A stretch of 64,000 nucleotides of DNA from JABDJL01 sp963664065. Lineage in GTDB: Bacteria; Pseudomonadota; Gammaproteobacteria; Xanthomonadales; SZUA-36. Position numbers and translations under genes: made by a program. Location of the stretch: positions 124,001 to 188,000 of the forward strand of contig OY760942.1 in assembly GCA_963664065.1 (NCBI GenBank), given 5' to 3'. Under the pieces are notes generated by a model. The model was not told the origin of the DNA. It did not search any database and saw only the letters and a list, made by a program, of their open reading frames with translations. This document shows positions 47,184-55,087 of this stretch, piece by piece (within the stretch, counting starts at the first letter, position 1; each line of letters opens with the position of its first letter).

Positions 47184-47447
47184 TTGCAGCGTTACTCAAC
47201 GCGACAGCAAATTATTCATGATTTGATCTCTTTTATTCGTGAAGAAGAAGGCTGGGGCTTTGGAAAAATCGCAAACTTTCTGAATGACTCAGGAATCAAA
47301 ACCCACCGCAAGAAGCGATATTCAAGCGGTAGCGTTCACTCAATACTAAAAAGGAAATTTCAAAGAGAATCTAGAATTTCTGGTTTGAGGAGCAGGCGAT
47401 ATGCAATTCGCCTTTCGAAGCTTGAGATGAGATTTCTTAGAGATTAG
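47184..47447 (+). CDS. Small recombinase-like helical protein
   Basis: 87 residues starting at TTG 47184. The segment IIHDLISFIREEEGWGFGKI with ANFLNDSGIKTHRKKRYSSG and SVHSILKRK resembles the recombinase-type helical motif of large serine recombinases (KIAxxLNxxGIxT...W), but the catalytic domain is absent. It is probably a fragment or a stand-alone DNA-binding relative, located at the border of a mobile-element zone. Confidence 0.45.
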   Translation: MQRYSTRQQIIHDLISFIREEEGWGFGKIANFLNDSGIKTHRKKRYSSGSVHSILKRKFQRESRISGLRSRRYAIRLSKLEMRFLRD

Positions 47448-47558
47448 GTAAATTTACCGCTGTTTTTAGACTGTTCCCTTCTAAATTGTAGGTCACTTTC
47501 AGCGCATAAAAATTGCATCATACGTGGCATACAAGAAAGTCCCAGCAGCAGGGGGAAC

Positions 47559-48150
47559 TGTAAGTCGTCAGAGCATATGGGACCACTTGAGCCTTTTTCT
47601 AAGAGACACTTTTCTGCCCGTACTTTCTCCAGTCTAGCCTGCTAACCGCAGGTTTTGTATTTTCCTTTGCGTTAACGTTCTGGCTTTGATCATTGACCGT
47701 CGGTCCAGGATGTCGTTTCTTCTTCCGTTATACACATCAGCCGGCGTCACGTTATCCAATGATTCGTGATACCGCTCATGATTGTAATGCGCGACCCACT
47801 GCGCAATGGCATTCTCCAGTTCCCAGGGAAAGTAGTAATTCTCCAGCTTGACCACGTTTTTCATCGAACGGTGGTAGCGTTCGATCTTGCCCTGGGTCAT
47901 CGGGTGGTACGGTGCTCCCCGGGTGTGCTTCATGTCTTGATCCTGCAACCATTCCCTGAGTTCTTTTGAGATATAGCAGGGGCCGTTGTCAGACAGTAAC
48001 CTGGGCTTGTGATGCACCCTGACTTCGGTGAGCCCTGTGGCTTTCAGAGCATCTTCCAGAGTATCGGTGACATCATGCGCCGCCATCGTGGTCGTCAACC
48101 GCCAGCTGATGATGTAACGGGAATAGTCACCCAGGATCGTTGACAGAAAG
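47559..48150 (-). mobile_element. IS3-family element (same type as 51264), truncated by another IS
   Basis: The right-end repeat TGTAAGTCGTCAGAGCATAT and the last 520 bases of OrfB are present. The copy stops at about 48150, where a different element begins. Most of it is identical to the other copies, but about ten differences cluster at 47756-47835, suggesting recombination between IS variants. Confidence 0.88.
47634..48150 (-). pseudogene. OrfB transposase fragment
   Basis: It encodes the C-terminal half of the DDE transposase (from LSTILGDYSRYIISWRLT to the end), keeping the second D (LLSDNGPC) and the E (GKIERYHRS) but missing the first D and the HTH. Upstream residues in the open frame come from the neighbouring element. 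Confidence 0.88.
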
Positions 48151-48222
48151 CGTAAGCTTTCCCTCCAAAGTTGACAGGTAATAACTAGAGCTTTCTGGCA
48201 GGATAGCCACCAGGAGGCCAAG

Positions 48223-48489
48223 ATGAAACGAAGTCGATTTACCGAAACCCAGATCATTTCGATCCTCAAAGAAGCCGATGCCGGCGCCAAAGTGAAAGAT
48301 ATTTGTCGGCGTCACGGCATCAGCGATGCGACCTACTACAACTGGAAATCCAGGTACGGTGGTATGTCTGCCTCCGATCTGAAGCGCATGAAGGAAATGG
48401 AACGGGACCTGGGCCAGTACAAGCGCATGTATGTAGAACTGGCGCCCGAAAACTTTGCCTTGAAGGACGTCATTGAGCGAAAGCTCTGA
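48223..48489 (+). CDS. IS3-family transposase OrfA
   Basis: 88 residues: HTH (FTETQIISILKEADAGAKVK, CRRHGISDATYYNWKSRYGG) and a leucine-zipper-like tail (LKRMKEMERDLGQYKRMYVE). The sequence GCGAAAGC near its end (48477) is a plausible -1 slippage site of the A-AAG type that leads into orfB. Confidence 0.92.
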   Translation: MKRSRFTETQIISILKEADAGAKVKDICRRHGISDATYYNWKSRYGGMSASDLKRMKEMERDLGQYKRMYVELAPENFALKDVIERKL

Positions 48490-49337
48490 GGCCATCGGAG
48501 AAGCGCGAGATCGCGAGTTATCTGGTGGCCAAACACCAACTTCCAGTAAAGCGGGCGGTGGCAGCGGTGAAGCTGTCACGAACGGCTTACTACCGAAAGT
48601 TGAAAGGAAGACGAGTCCTGAATGATCGGCCGGTCATTGATGCACTGAACAAACCGGTCGAGGCCAACACTCGTTGGGGCTTCTGGATGTGTTTTGATCG
48701 TCTGCGCCTGGATGGTCATGCCTGGAACCACAAGCGGGTATGGCGCGTGTACTGCGAGATGAAGCTGAATCTGCCACGACGGAAGAAGAAACGCCTGCCA
48801 CAGCGAGAACGACAGAGCATGGAAGTAATCCCACTGCCCAACCAGGTGTGGTCGATGGATTTTATGAGCGATGCGTTATATCGGGGTCGGCGCTTCAGGA
48901 CGCTGAACATCCTGGATGAAGGGGTCAGGGAGTTACTGGCCATCGTGATCGATACCTCGATTCCTTCCGGGCGTGTCATCCGCACTCTGGAGCAGCTGGT
49001 TGAGCTGCGCGGCAAGCCAACGGCGATCCGGGTGGACAACGCTCCCGAGTTCTGTGCCCAGGCGTTTATCGACTGGTGCAAGGAACACGGCATTGAGATC
49101 CGTTACATCCAGCCTGGCAAGCCCAACCAGAATGCGTTTATTGAACGATTTAACAAAAGCTATCGAGAAGAAGTGCTCAGTGCGCACTTGTTTTCGACTC
49201 TGGAACAGGTGCGAGAAATCACCGAAAAATGGATGAAAATCTATAATGAATACCGACCGCACAGGGCATTGGGGCGCATACCGCCAGCGATGTATGTGCG
49301 CAATTTAATGCTGGAAAACTCTAGTTTAGAACTGTAA
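48477..49337 (+). CDS. IS3-family transposase OrfB, expressed by -1 frameshifting
   Basis: The open phase runs from 48477 (ALRPSEKREIASYLVAKHQ); an initiation codon at 48525 would lose that segment, so the frameshift product is preferred. The rve domain has D (VWSMDFMSDAL), D (RVDNAPEF) and E (NAFIERFNKSYREEV). YNEYRPHRALG is the usual C-terminal motif. Confidence 0.9.
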   Translation, partial: AKALRPSEKREIASYLVAKHQLPVKRAVAAVKLSRTAYYRKLKGRRVLNDRPVIDALNKPVEANTRWGFWMCFDRLRLDGHAWNHKRVWRVYCEMKLNLPRRKKKRLPQRERQSMEVIPLPNQVWSMDFMSDALYRGRRFRTLNILDEGVRELLAIVIDTSIPSGRVIRTLEQLVELRGKPTAIRVDNAPEFCAQAFIDWCKEHGIEIRYIQPGKPNQNAFIERFNKSYREEVLSAHLFSTLEQVREITEKWMKIYNEYRPHRALGRIPPAMYVRNLMLENSSLEL

Positions 49338-49598
49338 CCCTTGTGGGGAAGCTTACGATACTACATACTAGATTAATGCATTGCTTGAATATGAAATGCT
49401 CTATTTTTAGGAGTAGTATTGGGCCACAGGGCTAAAAAGAACAATTGGCACGGATGCATCGGGCATGGATGCAAATGAATTAATAGTTGTCAGTTTTGCA
49501 ATTTTCTCGTTTACTTCCGAACGCCCGCTTATCCACTGGAGAGTCACAGCGATTCGATAATTTAATAGTCAGCATCTAGCTGGCAAGGAGCGATAGTT

Positions 49599-50030
49599 AT
49601 GAACTGGAAGACTATTCTGGCGATTGGGCCGATAATTCTGTTTACATATGCGTGTAATGCGCAGGACACAGGAGACAAAGACCCTCAAGAGGCAGCAGCA
49701 AAGACTGAAGAGGCAGCAGCAGAAGAAACTGAAGCAGCAACAGAAGAAACTGAAGCAGCAACAGAAGAAACTGAAGCAGCAACAGAAGAAACTGAAGCAG
49801 CAACAGAAGAAACTGAAGCAGCAACAGAAGAAACTGAAGCAGCAACAGAAGAAACTGAAGCAGCAACAGAAGAAACTGAAGCAGCAACAGAAGAAACTGA
49901 AGCAGCAACAGAAGAAACTGAAGCAGAAGAAACTGAAGCAGCAACAGAAGAAACTGAAGCAGCAGCAACAGAAGAAACTGAAGAAGAAGCAGAGGAAGAG
50001 GATCCGCCCGCAAGTTCGGAAGGTGAATGA
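49599..50030 (+). CDS. Acidic repeat protein, exported (possible lipoprotein), with a 7-residue tandem repeat
   Basis: 143 residues. A signal sequence (MNWKTILAIGPIILFTYAC) ends in a possible lipidation Cys at residue 19. The rest is nearly only Ala, Thr and Glu: about nine consecutive copies of ATEETEA and imperfect copies on either side. Such sequence would form a long acidic helix or coiled coil reaching into the periplasm. A terminator follows. No functional assignment. Confidence 0.65.
   Translation: MNWKTILAIGPIILFTYACNAQDTGDKDPQEAAAKTEEAAAEETEAATEETEAATEETEAATEETEAATEETEAATEETEAATEETEAATEETEAATEETEAATEETEAEETEAATEETEAAATEETEEEAEEEDPPASSEGE
49731..49980 (+). repeat. 21-bp tandem repeat (minisatellite)
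   Basis: The unit GAAGCAGCAACAGAAGAAAC plus T is repeated perfectly about nine times and then in variants of 15 and 24 bases. The unit length is a multiple of three, so expansion or contraction keeps the protein in frame. All three plus-strand phases and one minus phase stay open here, which creates false ORFs. Confidence 0.92.
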
Positions 50031-50071
50031 AACAGATCCTAATTTGAATGTAATCTGGAAGCCTACATATC

Positions 50072-50104
50072 AGGGCTGTCAATCACTGGCAGCCCTTTCT
50101 TTGC
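50072..50104 (+). terminator. Rho-independent terminator after the repeat protein gene
   Basis: AGGGCTG pairs with CAGCCCT around an 11-base loop and is followed by TTCTTT. Located 42 bases after the stop. Confidence 0.75.
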
Positions 50105-50269
50105 TAGTTCCGCTATTGACCGGAAAGCGGACATATTTCTTCGTAAGAAATTACGGCACATAATCGCCACATCAGTTCAACCTGGCCGACTTTAAATCAT
50201 CAGCAACTTATTGAAATCGGACAGAATTGAGTGTTTCTGTGGTGAGCGGATTTTTACGATTGCGCGTTA

Positions 50270-50527
50270 CTAATATAAATTGAGATTGATCAGCGTATTC
50301 CAATATCGTTCTGCAACCAGGATCCCAGGGGTTAGACGATTGGGTAAGTTTGAATGCATTTCTTTCAGGTATCGTTGGAACTTCTTGTCGGCCACTTGCG
50401 TATTGATGAAATAGCTCAAATGATTCTTCATCGAAGCACTTGATGTTTTATGCGAATTCAAGATAAATCGCAGCAAGGTAATGCCAGATCGTTGGCAGCC
50501 GATGATGATGATGAATGGGTTTTTCAT
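50270..50527 (-). pseudogene. Sulfotransferase N-terminal fragment
   Basis: 85 residues. The PAPS-binding loop is recognisable as IIIGCQRSGITLLRFILNSH (normally GxxRSGTTxLxxxL). The family is about 250-300 residues; the remainder is missing. It is a remnant in a stretch full of mobile-element debris. Confidence 0.75.
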
Positions 50528-50879
50528 GGATTTATGTTAGCAATTAAACCTGGCACCAAGAGATAACTGAATTTCAGTTTTATAAATGTCCGCTGCTGGC
50601 CGAAATCGGACCCTTCAATGAAGTGTTTCGGAGATCAAATTTTTTCCCAAAAAATTTCGCTTCCCAATATGAGTCAACTATGACATAGAGGGGGCAAGGT
50701 GAGTCTCTGAGAAGCGGATTTTCTGAGAGAAGATTATGGCCGTCCCCCTTTCACCAGGAAGGAGTCTCTTTCTACTTTGTTCAATCTTGAAATGTGGGGT
50801 AACTTTGGGGGTAACTTTAGTAATCAAACGCGGATTAGTTATTAATATCAAATGGATAGTTAGAACATTAAGGGGTACC

Positions 50880-50933
50880 CTTTACCGCAAACACTAAAGC
50901 CCCCGAATGGGGGCTTTAGTGTTTGCGGTAAAG
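50880..50933. terminator. Perfect 25-bp inverted repeat, probable bidirectional terminator
   Basis: The arms contain AAAGCCCCC and GGGGGCTTT next to a four-base GAAT loop and extend outward without mismatch through ACACTAAAG / CTTTAGTGT to 50880 and 50933. Core sequence is terminator-like, but the stem is far longer than needed. Confidence 0.6.
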
Positions 50934-51061
50934 ACCACCCGTCGACACCTCATGCTTCTTCGTTAACTATGCACTTCGGATTGCGAAAAAGTAACTCACT
51001 CGCGTAAGCAAGGCTTTCCCGCGCAACCGGGTTCAAGTCCACCCATCACCACCAAATACAA

Positions 51062-51091
51062 AGGGCCTCAAAAAGGGGCCCTCATCTTTTG
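51062..51091 (+). terminator. Terminator-like hairpin
   Basis: AGGGCC and GGCCCT enclose an A-rich loop and are followed by CATCTTTT. It lies directly after the tRNA 3'-end-like segment, the position in which tRNA genes usually have a terminator. Confidence 0.55.
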
Positions 51092-51173
51092 CGTTGCCGG
51101 GTGACGACACCTGTGCGATCTCCCTGGATACTTCTTTGGCCTTGTCACAGCTTTTCGGTGACGGTCTGGCATC

Positions 51174-51263
51174 CTATTTAAAATCTTCCTGCGAAACGCG
51201 GTTCAAGTCCACCCAAAAAGTGCTACCCTCACCCAGGTTGCTTTCCACTCCAAGTTGTCCACC
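51174..51263 (-). pseudogene. Histidine kinase C-terminal fragment cut by IS
   Basis: The minus strand reads GGQLGVESNLGEGSTFWVDL and then NRVSQEDFK-stop. GG-x-x-G-V-E-S-x-x-G-x-G-S-T-F is the G2-box end of histidine kinase ATPase domains. The frame enters the IS end at 51264, so the rest of the kinase has been lost. Confidence 0.75.
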
Positions 51264-51352
51264 TGTGTGACGTCAGCCCATATGGGGCCAATCAACTGCT
51301 TTAACTAAGAGACACTTCTGCTATTTTTAACCTGAAGCAGAGGAGTCTCAAT

Positions 51353-51691
51353 ATGAGCATGTCAAACACCACCAAACGGGTCAAGGAGATCCGCCGCAAT
51401 ACCCGTCGCAAGTTCTCGTCAGAGGAAAAGATCCGTATCGTACTGGATGGATTGCGCGGTGAAAGCTCGATCGCTGAACTGTGTCGCCAGGAAGGTATTA
51501 ACAACAATCTGTATTACCGCTGGAGCAAGGATTTTCTGGAGGCCGGTAAAAAGCGCCTGTCAGGAGATACCGTCAGAGAAGCCAACAGCGATGAAGTGGT
51601 TGGTCTCAGAAAAGAAAATACCACCCTCAAGCAAGCGGTTGCCGAACTGTACCTGCGCAATGACTGGCTTAAAAAAAGTCTCACTGGGTAG
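51353..51691 (+). CDS. IS3-family transposase OrfA
   Basis: 112 residues, identical to the product of 21212-21550. HTH and leucine-zipper segments as described there. OrfB follows in the -1 phase; the AAAAAAAG-type run near the orfA end (51669-51676) is a possible slippage site. Confidence 0.93.
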   Translation: MSMSNTTKRVKEIRRNTRRKFSSEEKIRIVLDGLRGESSIAELCRQEGINNNLYYRWSKDFLEAGKKRLSGDTVREANSDEVVGLRKENTTLKQAVAELYLRNDWLKKSLTG

Positions 51692-51714
51692 GGTGTGACA
51701 TTGGACGAAGACTG

Positions 51715-52692
51715 ATGTACAGCGCATCTGAAAAGCTGGCCATTATCCGCCTGGTGGAAGACTCGGAGTTATCCGTGCGCAGGACTCTGGTCGAGATCAA
51801 CGTCAGTCGCAGCAGTTTCTACCGTTGGTATCAGGCTTATGAACGCGATGGCCCTGATGGCTTGCAGAACCACAGCAGGGCATCACGTCAGCACTGGAAC
51901 AAGATCCCCGAGTCGGTACGGGAACTGGTTGTTGATGTGGCCCTGGAACAACCGGAGCTGACACCCCGGGAACTGGCCTGGCATCTTACTGATACCCATG
52001 AGTACTTTATCTCGGAGTCCAGTGTCTATCGCATCCTCAAGGCCCATGACCTGGTTACCAGCCCACAGTTCATAGTGATGAGCGCAGCCGATGCGTTCCA
52101 GCATCCGACACGGCGTGTACATGAACTGTGGCAGACAGACTTTACCTACTTCCGGGTGGTGGGCTGGGGCTGGTACTTCCTGTCGACGATCCTGGATGAC
52201 TATTCCCGTTACATCATCAGCTGGCGGTTGACGACCACGATGGCGGCGCATGATGTCACCGATACTCTGGAAGATGCTCTGAAAGCCACAGGGCTCACCG
52301 AAGTCAGGGTGCATCACAAGCCCAGGTTACTGTCTGACAACGGCCCCTGCTATATCTCAAAAGAACTCAGGGAATGGTTGCAGGATCAAGACATGAAGCA
52401 CACCCGGGGAGCACCGTACCACCCGATGACCCAGGGCAAGATCGAACGCTACCACCGTTCGATGAAAAACGTGGTCAAGCTGGAGAATTATTACTTCCCG
52501 TGGGAACTGGAAAGTGCCATTGCTCAGTGGGTGGCTCATTACAACCATGAGCGGTATCACGAATCACTGGATAACGTGACGCCGGCTGATGTGTATAACG
52601 GAAGAAGAAACGACATCCTGGACCGACGGTCAATGATCAAAGCCAGAACGTTAACGCAAAGGAAAATACAAAACCTGCGGTTAGCAGGCTAG
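51715..52692 (+). CDS. IS3-family transposase OrfB
   Basis: 325 residues with an intact DDE triad (WQTDFTYF, LLSDNGPC, GKIERYHRS). It is the presumed functional reference copy in this window and reads HERYHES where the copy at 20211 has HERHHES. Confidence 0.94.
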   Translation: MYSASEKLAIIRLVEDSELSVRRTLVEINVSRSSFYRWYQAYERDGPDGLQNHSRASRQHWNKIPESVRELVVDVALEQPELTPRELAWHLTDTHEYFISESSVYRILKAHDLVTSPQFIVMSAADAFQHPTRRVHELWQTDFTYFRVVGWGWYFLSTILDDYSRYIISWRLTTTMAAHDVTDTLEDALKATGLTEVRVHHKPRLLSDNGPCYISKELREWLQDQDMKHTRGAPYHPMTQGKIERYHRSMKNVVKLENYYFPWELESAIAQWVAHYNHERYHESLDNVTPADVYNGRRNDILDRRSMIKARTLTQRKIQNLRLAG

Positions 52693-52767
52693 ACTGGAGA
52701 AAGCATGGGCAGAAAAGTGTCTCTTAGAAAAAGGCTCAAGTGGTCCCATATGCTCTGACGACGTACA

Positions 52768-53322
52768 CTGGACTGGATCAAGCGGGCCCAGCTGGTGCAT
52801 CCAGAACTCAGGTTTGGGTGGTACAGTTTCCAGCCATTCGTCTTCCGGACCGTATGCCAGCCAGACATCCCATGCATACATGCCATTGGGTTCAAGCGTG
52901 TCCCCAAAATGTATGCCAGATTTACCAATGCCATCCCAGTAATGAAAAACACGTGGGCCGTTTAGCAATGGTAGTGCATCCGGGATGTGTTTTTCCTGTG
53001 CGCCCAGGGCCGGCACATGCACCACAAACGTGACCAAGCGCTCATCGTTTTGAGCCCGCGCAATAAACGCATCATTCAGGTCAGCCATTCCTCGCAAGCA
53101 AATACCGCAGGTGTCTCCAACGATAAACATCAGGCGGATTTTGCCTCTGTTCGCATTGAAATCGTCTTTCAATTGCTGAAGTGATTCTTCAAGGACCACA
53201 TATGCATTTTCATCTGCGTTTTTTTCGCCTGCCCAAAGATCATCCTGTGAAGCCTGTTCCCCGCAAGCGGTAAGCAAGGCCATGGCGAGTATCGCGGAAA
53301 TGATCGAGCGGGCTTGAGTCAT
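52768..53322 (-). pseudogene. Thioredoxin-like lipoprotein of the mer operon, 3' end cut by IS
   Basis: From ATG 53322 a lipoprotein signal (AMALLTACGE) precedes a thioredoxin-like domain with redox motif CGIC (FIVGDTCGICLRGMADLND). About 185 native residues remain; the open frame then runs into IS sequence (to 52681). It overlaps merT by four bases, so it belonged to the same operon. A role in handling thiol-bound mercury outside the inner membrane is inferred from context. Confidence 0.75.
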
Positions 53323-53699
53323 TTCCTGAGTCCTTCCGGCGTAGGGTCAACGATCAACCATTGAAGTTGTTCGGCAAAAAACGCGAGTATCAGCAAAACA
53401 GCCCCGAACCACAGAAACAGCTTCAGCCATTTGGACGGCCCCGCTTCGCAAGAACCGTCTTCACAGACCTTTCTCGGTCGATAAACACGCCAGAATGCCC
53501 AGGCCATCATAAGTGCGGCAATGACAAGGATGTATGGACGTGCGGGCTGCCAGCGTGCCAGGTAGACAGCACCCGGAACTCCAAGCAAAGTGACCGCCCA
53601 CGGCCCAATGCAACACAGACCAACAAAAGAAGCGAATGCACTCAATCCGATTGCGCTACCCGTCGTTGTTGCCAGGTTTTTGTCCTCTTTGTTGCTCAA
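53319..53699 (-). CDS. merT: Mercuric ion transporter MerT
   Basis: 126 residues with three membrane helices. The Cys pair of helix 1 is present (SFVGLCCIGPWAVTLLGV), and the loop after helix 2 carries a second Cys pair (CEDGSC). MerT brings Hg(II) from the periplasm into the cytoplasm for reduction. ATGA-type overlaps link it to both neighbours. No mercuric reductase gene is in the window. Confidence 0.88.
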   Translation of the reverse strand: MSNKEDKNLATTTGSAIGLSAFASFVGLCCIGPWAVTLLGVPGAVYLARWQPARPYILVIAALMMAWAFWRVYRPRKVCEDGSCEAGPSKWLKLFLWFGAVLLILAFFAEQLQWLIVDPTPEGLRK

Positions 53700-54010
53700 T
53701 TACCAGATTCCTTCGTCAAAACCGTGACAATATCCTGCTCGTTCAAGACGCCACCAGGACCCGAATAAATCCTGCAGTTGTCGGCATCACCAGGTTCAGC
53801 TCCGGAAATATCGAGGCCATTAATCAGAATCGTTGGTGAGCCCCAGCGCTTCAAAGAATCCGATGTCGCCGGATTCATAAGGTCCACATGTCTGATTGCA
53901 ACACTCATTTTACCTTGAAGTTGAACAACGGCTTGTTCAAGCTGACGCAGCGCTTTTGGGGCCAGCGGGCAACCATCAAAGGCCAGGAATTCGACCGTAA
54001 TGTCAGACAT
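53696..54010 (-). CDS. Thioredoxin-fold protein of the mer operon
   Basis: 104 residues. The first strand and helix are EFLAFDGCPLAPKALRQLEQ, a thioredoxin-like beginning with one Cys; GSPTILINGLDISGAE carries the cis-Pro-like loop. Similar small proteins occur in mer-type operons. Its role is unknown; transfer of metal between thiols is plausible. It overlaps merT by four bases. Confidence 0.7.
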   Translation of the reverse strand: MSDITVEFLAFDGCPLAPKALRQLEQAVVQLQGKMSVAIRHVDLMNPATSDSLKRWGSPTILINGLDISGAEPGDADNCRIYSGPGGVLNEQDIVTVLTKESGN

Positions 54011-54563
54011 TCGGTTGTTTGTCTGAAATGCGGTTTCTTTCCCAGCGATCTATATTGTCAATGAAGCCAGGACAATAGTGTTCCTGGTATCCTCGCCCAG
54101 TAATCTTGCCAATCATGTGAGGAATGGCACGCAATTCGCAGCCAGGCGTAGAGAGGATTGCTGAAAGCAGAAATGAAATTCCCAGGTGGCCGTATATGTA
54201 AATCTGGGTGATCTCTATTACCGACCACAAGAATTCACTACGCAATATCCCTTCCACAACAAACCCGATCAGTCCGCCGGCCAGCCAGATACCAGCCAGG
54301 ACATACCGGGGTTTCGCGCCCCTGTTGAGGCCGAAGCCGATATTCACCACATACGGCACCAATGCGACTGAAACGCCAATCCACAGCAATATGAATGGCT
54401 CGTTGTAATCACTGCTGTCAAGATAAAACAACCAGTCATAAACGAATTTCAGAATCACAATGCCGAGCAATAATCGTACGACACGGCCTATGGGACCGGG
54501 TGGCGGCAATGTGCCTTCCTTATCAAAATGAAATACTTCTTCCAACGGCCTTCTTTCGGCCAT
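54003..54563 (-). CDS. Membrane protein at the head of the mer operon, unknown family
   Basis: 186 residues with four membrane helices and a Cys-containing C-terminal segment (STPGCELRAIPHMIGKITGR followed by EHYCPGFIDNIDRWE). The two Cys could take part in metal or redox chemistry. It is the first gene of the operon divergent from merR and overlaps the next gene by eight bases. I do not recognise the family. Confidence 0.65.
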   Translation of the reverse strand: MAERRPLEEVFHFDKEGTLPPPGPIGRVVRLLLGIVILKFVYDWLFYLDSSDYNEPFILLWIGVSVALVPYVVNIGFGLNRGAKPRYVLAGIWLAGGLIGFVVEGILRSEFLWSVIEITQIYIYGHLGISFLLSAILSTPGCELRAIPHMIGKITGRGYQEHYCPGFIDNIDRWERNRISDKQPNV

Positions 54564-54605
54564 ACATCACCTGTGAACTAGTCTTGAAAGAGATAGTCTA
54601 GATCC

Positions 54606-54618
54606 TGTAGTTACTACA
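54606..54618. promoter_or_regulatory. MerR-type operator TGTAGTTACTACA
   Basis: A 13-base palindrome with a central base lies between the divergent merR gene and the mer operon. On the minus strand TTGTAG overlaps it as a -35 and TATCTC follows 18 bases later as a possible -10. The overstretched spacer occupied by a palindrome is the hallmark of MerR-family promoters. Confidence 0.6.
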
Positions 54619-54651
54619 AGTGCACCCCTTTTATTTCGGAGGAAAATTCCG

Positions 54652-55056
54652 GTGACTCATTTATCGCGAGGTCTGCTGGCAAAAAAGACCGGTGTGAACA
54701 TCGAAACCATTCGCTACTACGAGAATATTGCTCTCATGCCCAATCCTCCTCGCACCGCTGGAGGCCATCGAATTTACGACCAGGTATTGCTCAAACGCCT
54801 GACTTTTATCCGCCGCTGCCGCGAGCTTGGTTTTACCATCGAAGAACTGCGCAACCTGCTGGGGCTGGTGGATGGCGGGGACTATTCCTGTGCAGAAGTT
54901 TTGCAAAACACCGAAGCGCATATTGATCGCATCAGAGGCAAGATTAAAGACCTGAAGAAAATGGAAAATACGCTCAAGGCTATCTCTGATAAGTGTTCCA
55001 GGGAGGACGTGCCGGATTGCCCGATCATCGAAGCTTTATGGCAAGCCCCGGGATAA
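54652..55056 (+). CDS. merR: MerR-type mercury-responsive regulator
   Basis: 134 residues from GTG 54652, preceded by GGAGGA. The MerR head is LAKKTGVNIETIRYYENIAL. Three cysteines, C80, C115 and C123, have nearly the spacing of the Hg ligands of Tn501 MerR (82, 117, 126), in the contexts DYSCAEV, SDKCSRE and PDCPIIEAL. It is therefore predicted to sense Hg(II) rather than Cu or Zn. It is divergent from the operon it should control. Confidence 0.9.
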   Translation: MTHLSRGLLAKKTGVNIETIRYYENIALMPNPPRTAGGHRIYDQVLLKRLTFIRRCRELGFTIEELRNLLGLVDGGDYSCAEVLQNTEAHIDRIRGKIKDLKKMENTLKAISDKCSREDVPDCPIIEALWQAPG

Positions 55057-55087
55057 AGACCGGCCTTTAAATGTGCCCATCGGCAGC

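Larger units (their letters stand above)
48151..49357 (+). mobile_element. Second type of IS3-family element, complete
   Basis: About 1207 bases bounded by inverted ends CGTAAGCTTTCCC and, on the minus strand, CGTAAGCTTCCCC. It carries orfA and orfB in the -1 phase. It cuts the other IS3-type copy at 48150; no remainder of that copy lies on its right side, so a deletion accompanied or followed insertion. Confidence 0.85.
50528..51263. other. Gene-free stretch of mobile-element debris
   Basis: About 740 bases without an intact gene. Contents: a tandem duplication of GGGGTAACTTT (50796-50818), a perfect 25-bp hairpin (50880-50933), a CGGGTTCAAGTCC ... CACCACCA segment resembling a tRNA 3' end (51029-51053) followed by a hairpin terminator, and a histidine-kinase fragment on the minus strand. 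The tRNA-like tail and repeats suggest the scar of an integrated element. Confidence 0.55.
51264..52767 (+). mobile_element. IS3-family element, full copy, plus strand
   Basis: 1504 bases from TGTGTGACGTCAGCCC to GACGACGTACA, the same length and nearly the same sequence as 20136-21639. OrfA (51353-51691) and OrfB (51715-52692) are intact. It has cut a histidine kinase on the left and a thioredoxin-like lipoprotein on the right. Flanks show no matching 3-4 bp duplication, so the site has probably been rearranged since insertion. Confidence 0.93.

Noticed and set aside
49642..50082. Minus-strand Leu/Gln-rich ORF of 146 codons opposite the repeat protein
   Set aside because: It exists only because the 21-bp repeat is open in several phases; no start site or membrane-protein logic.
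51029..51053. A complete tRNA gene
   Set aside because: No 5' half complementary to the CATCACC acceptor strand lies upstream and the T-stem does not pair; only a 3'-end-like fragment is supported.
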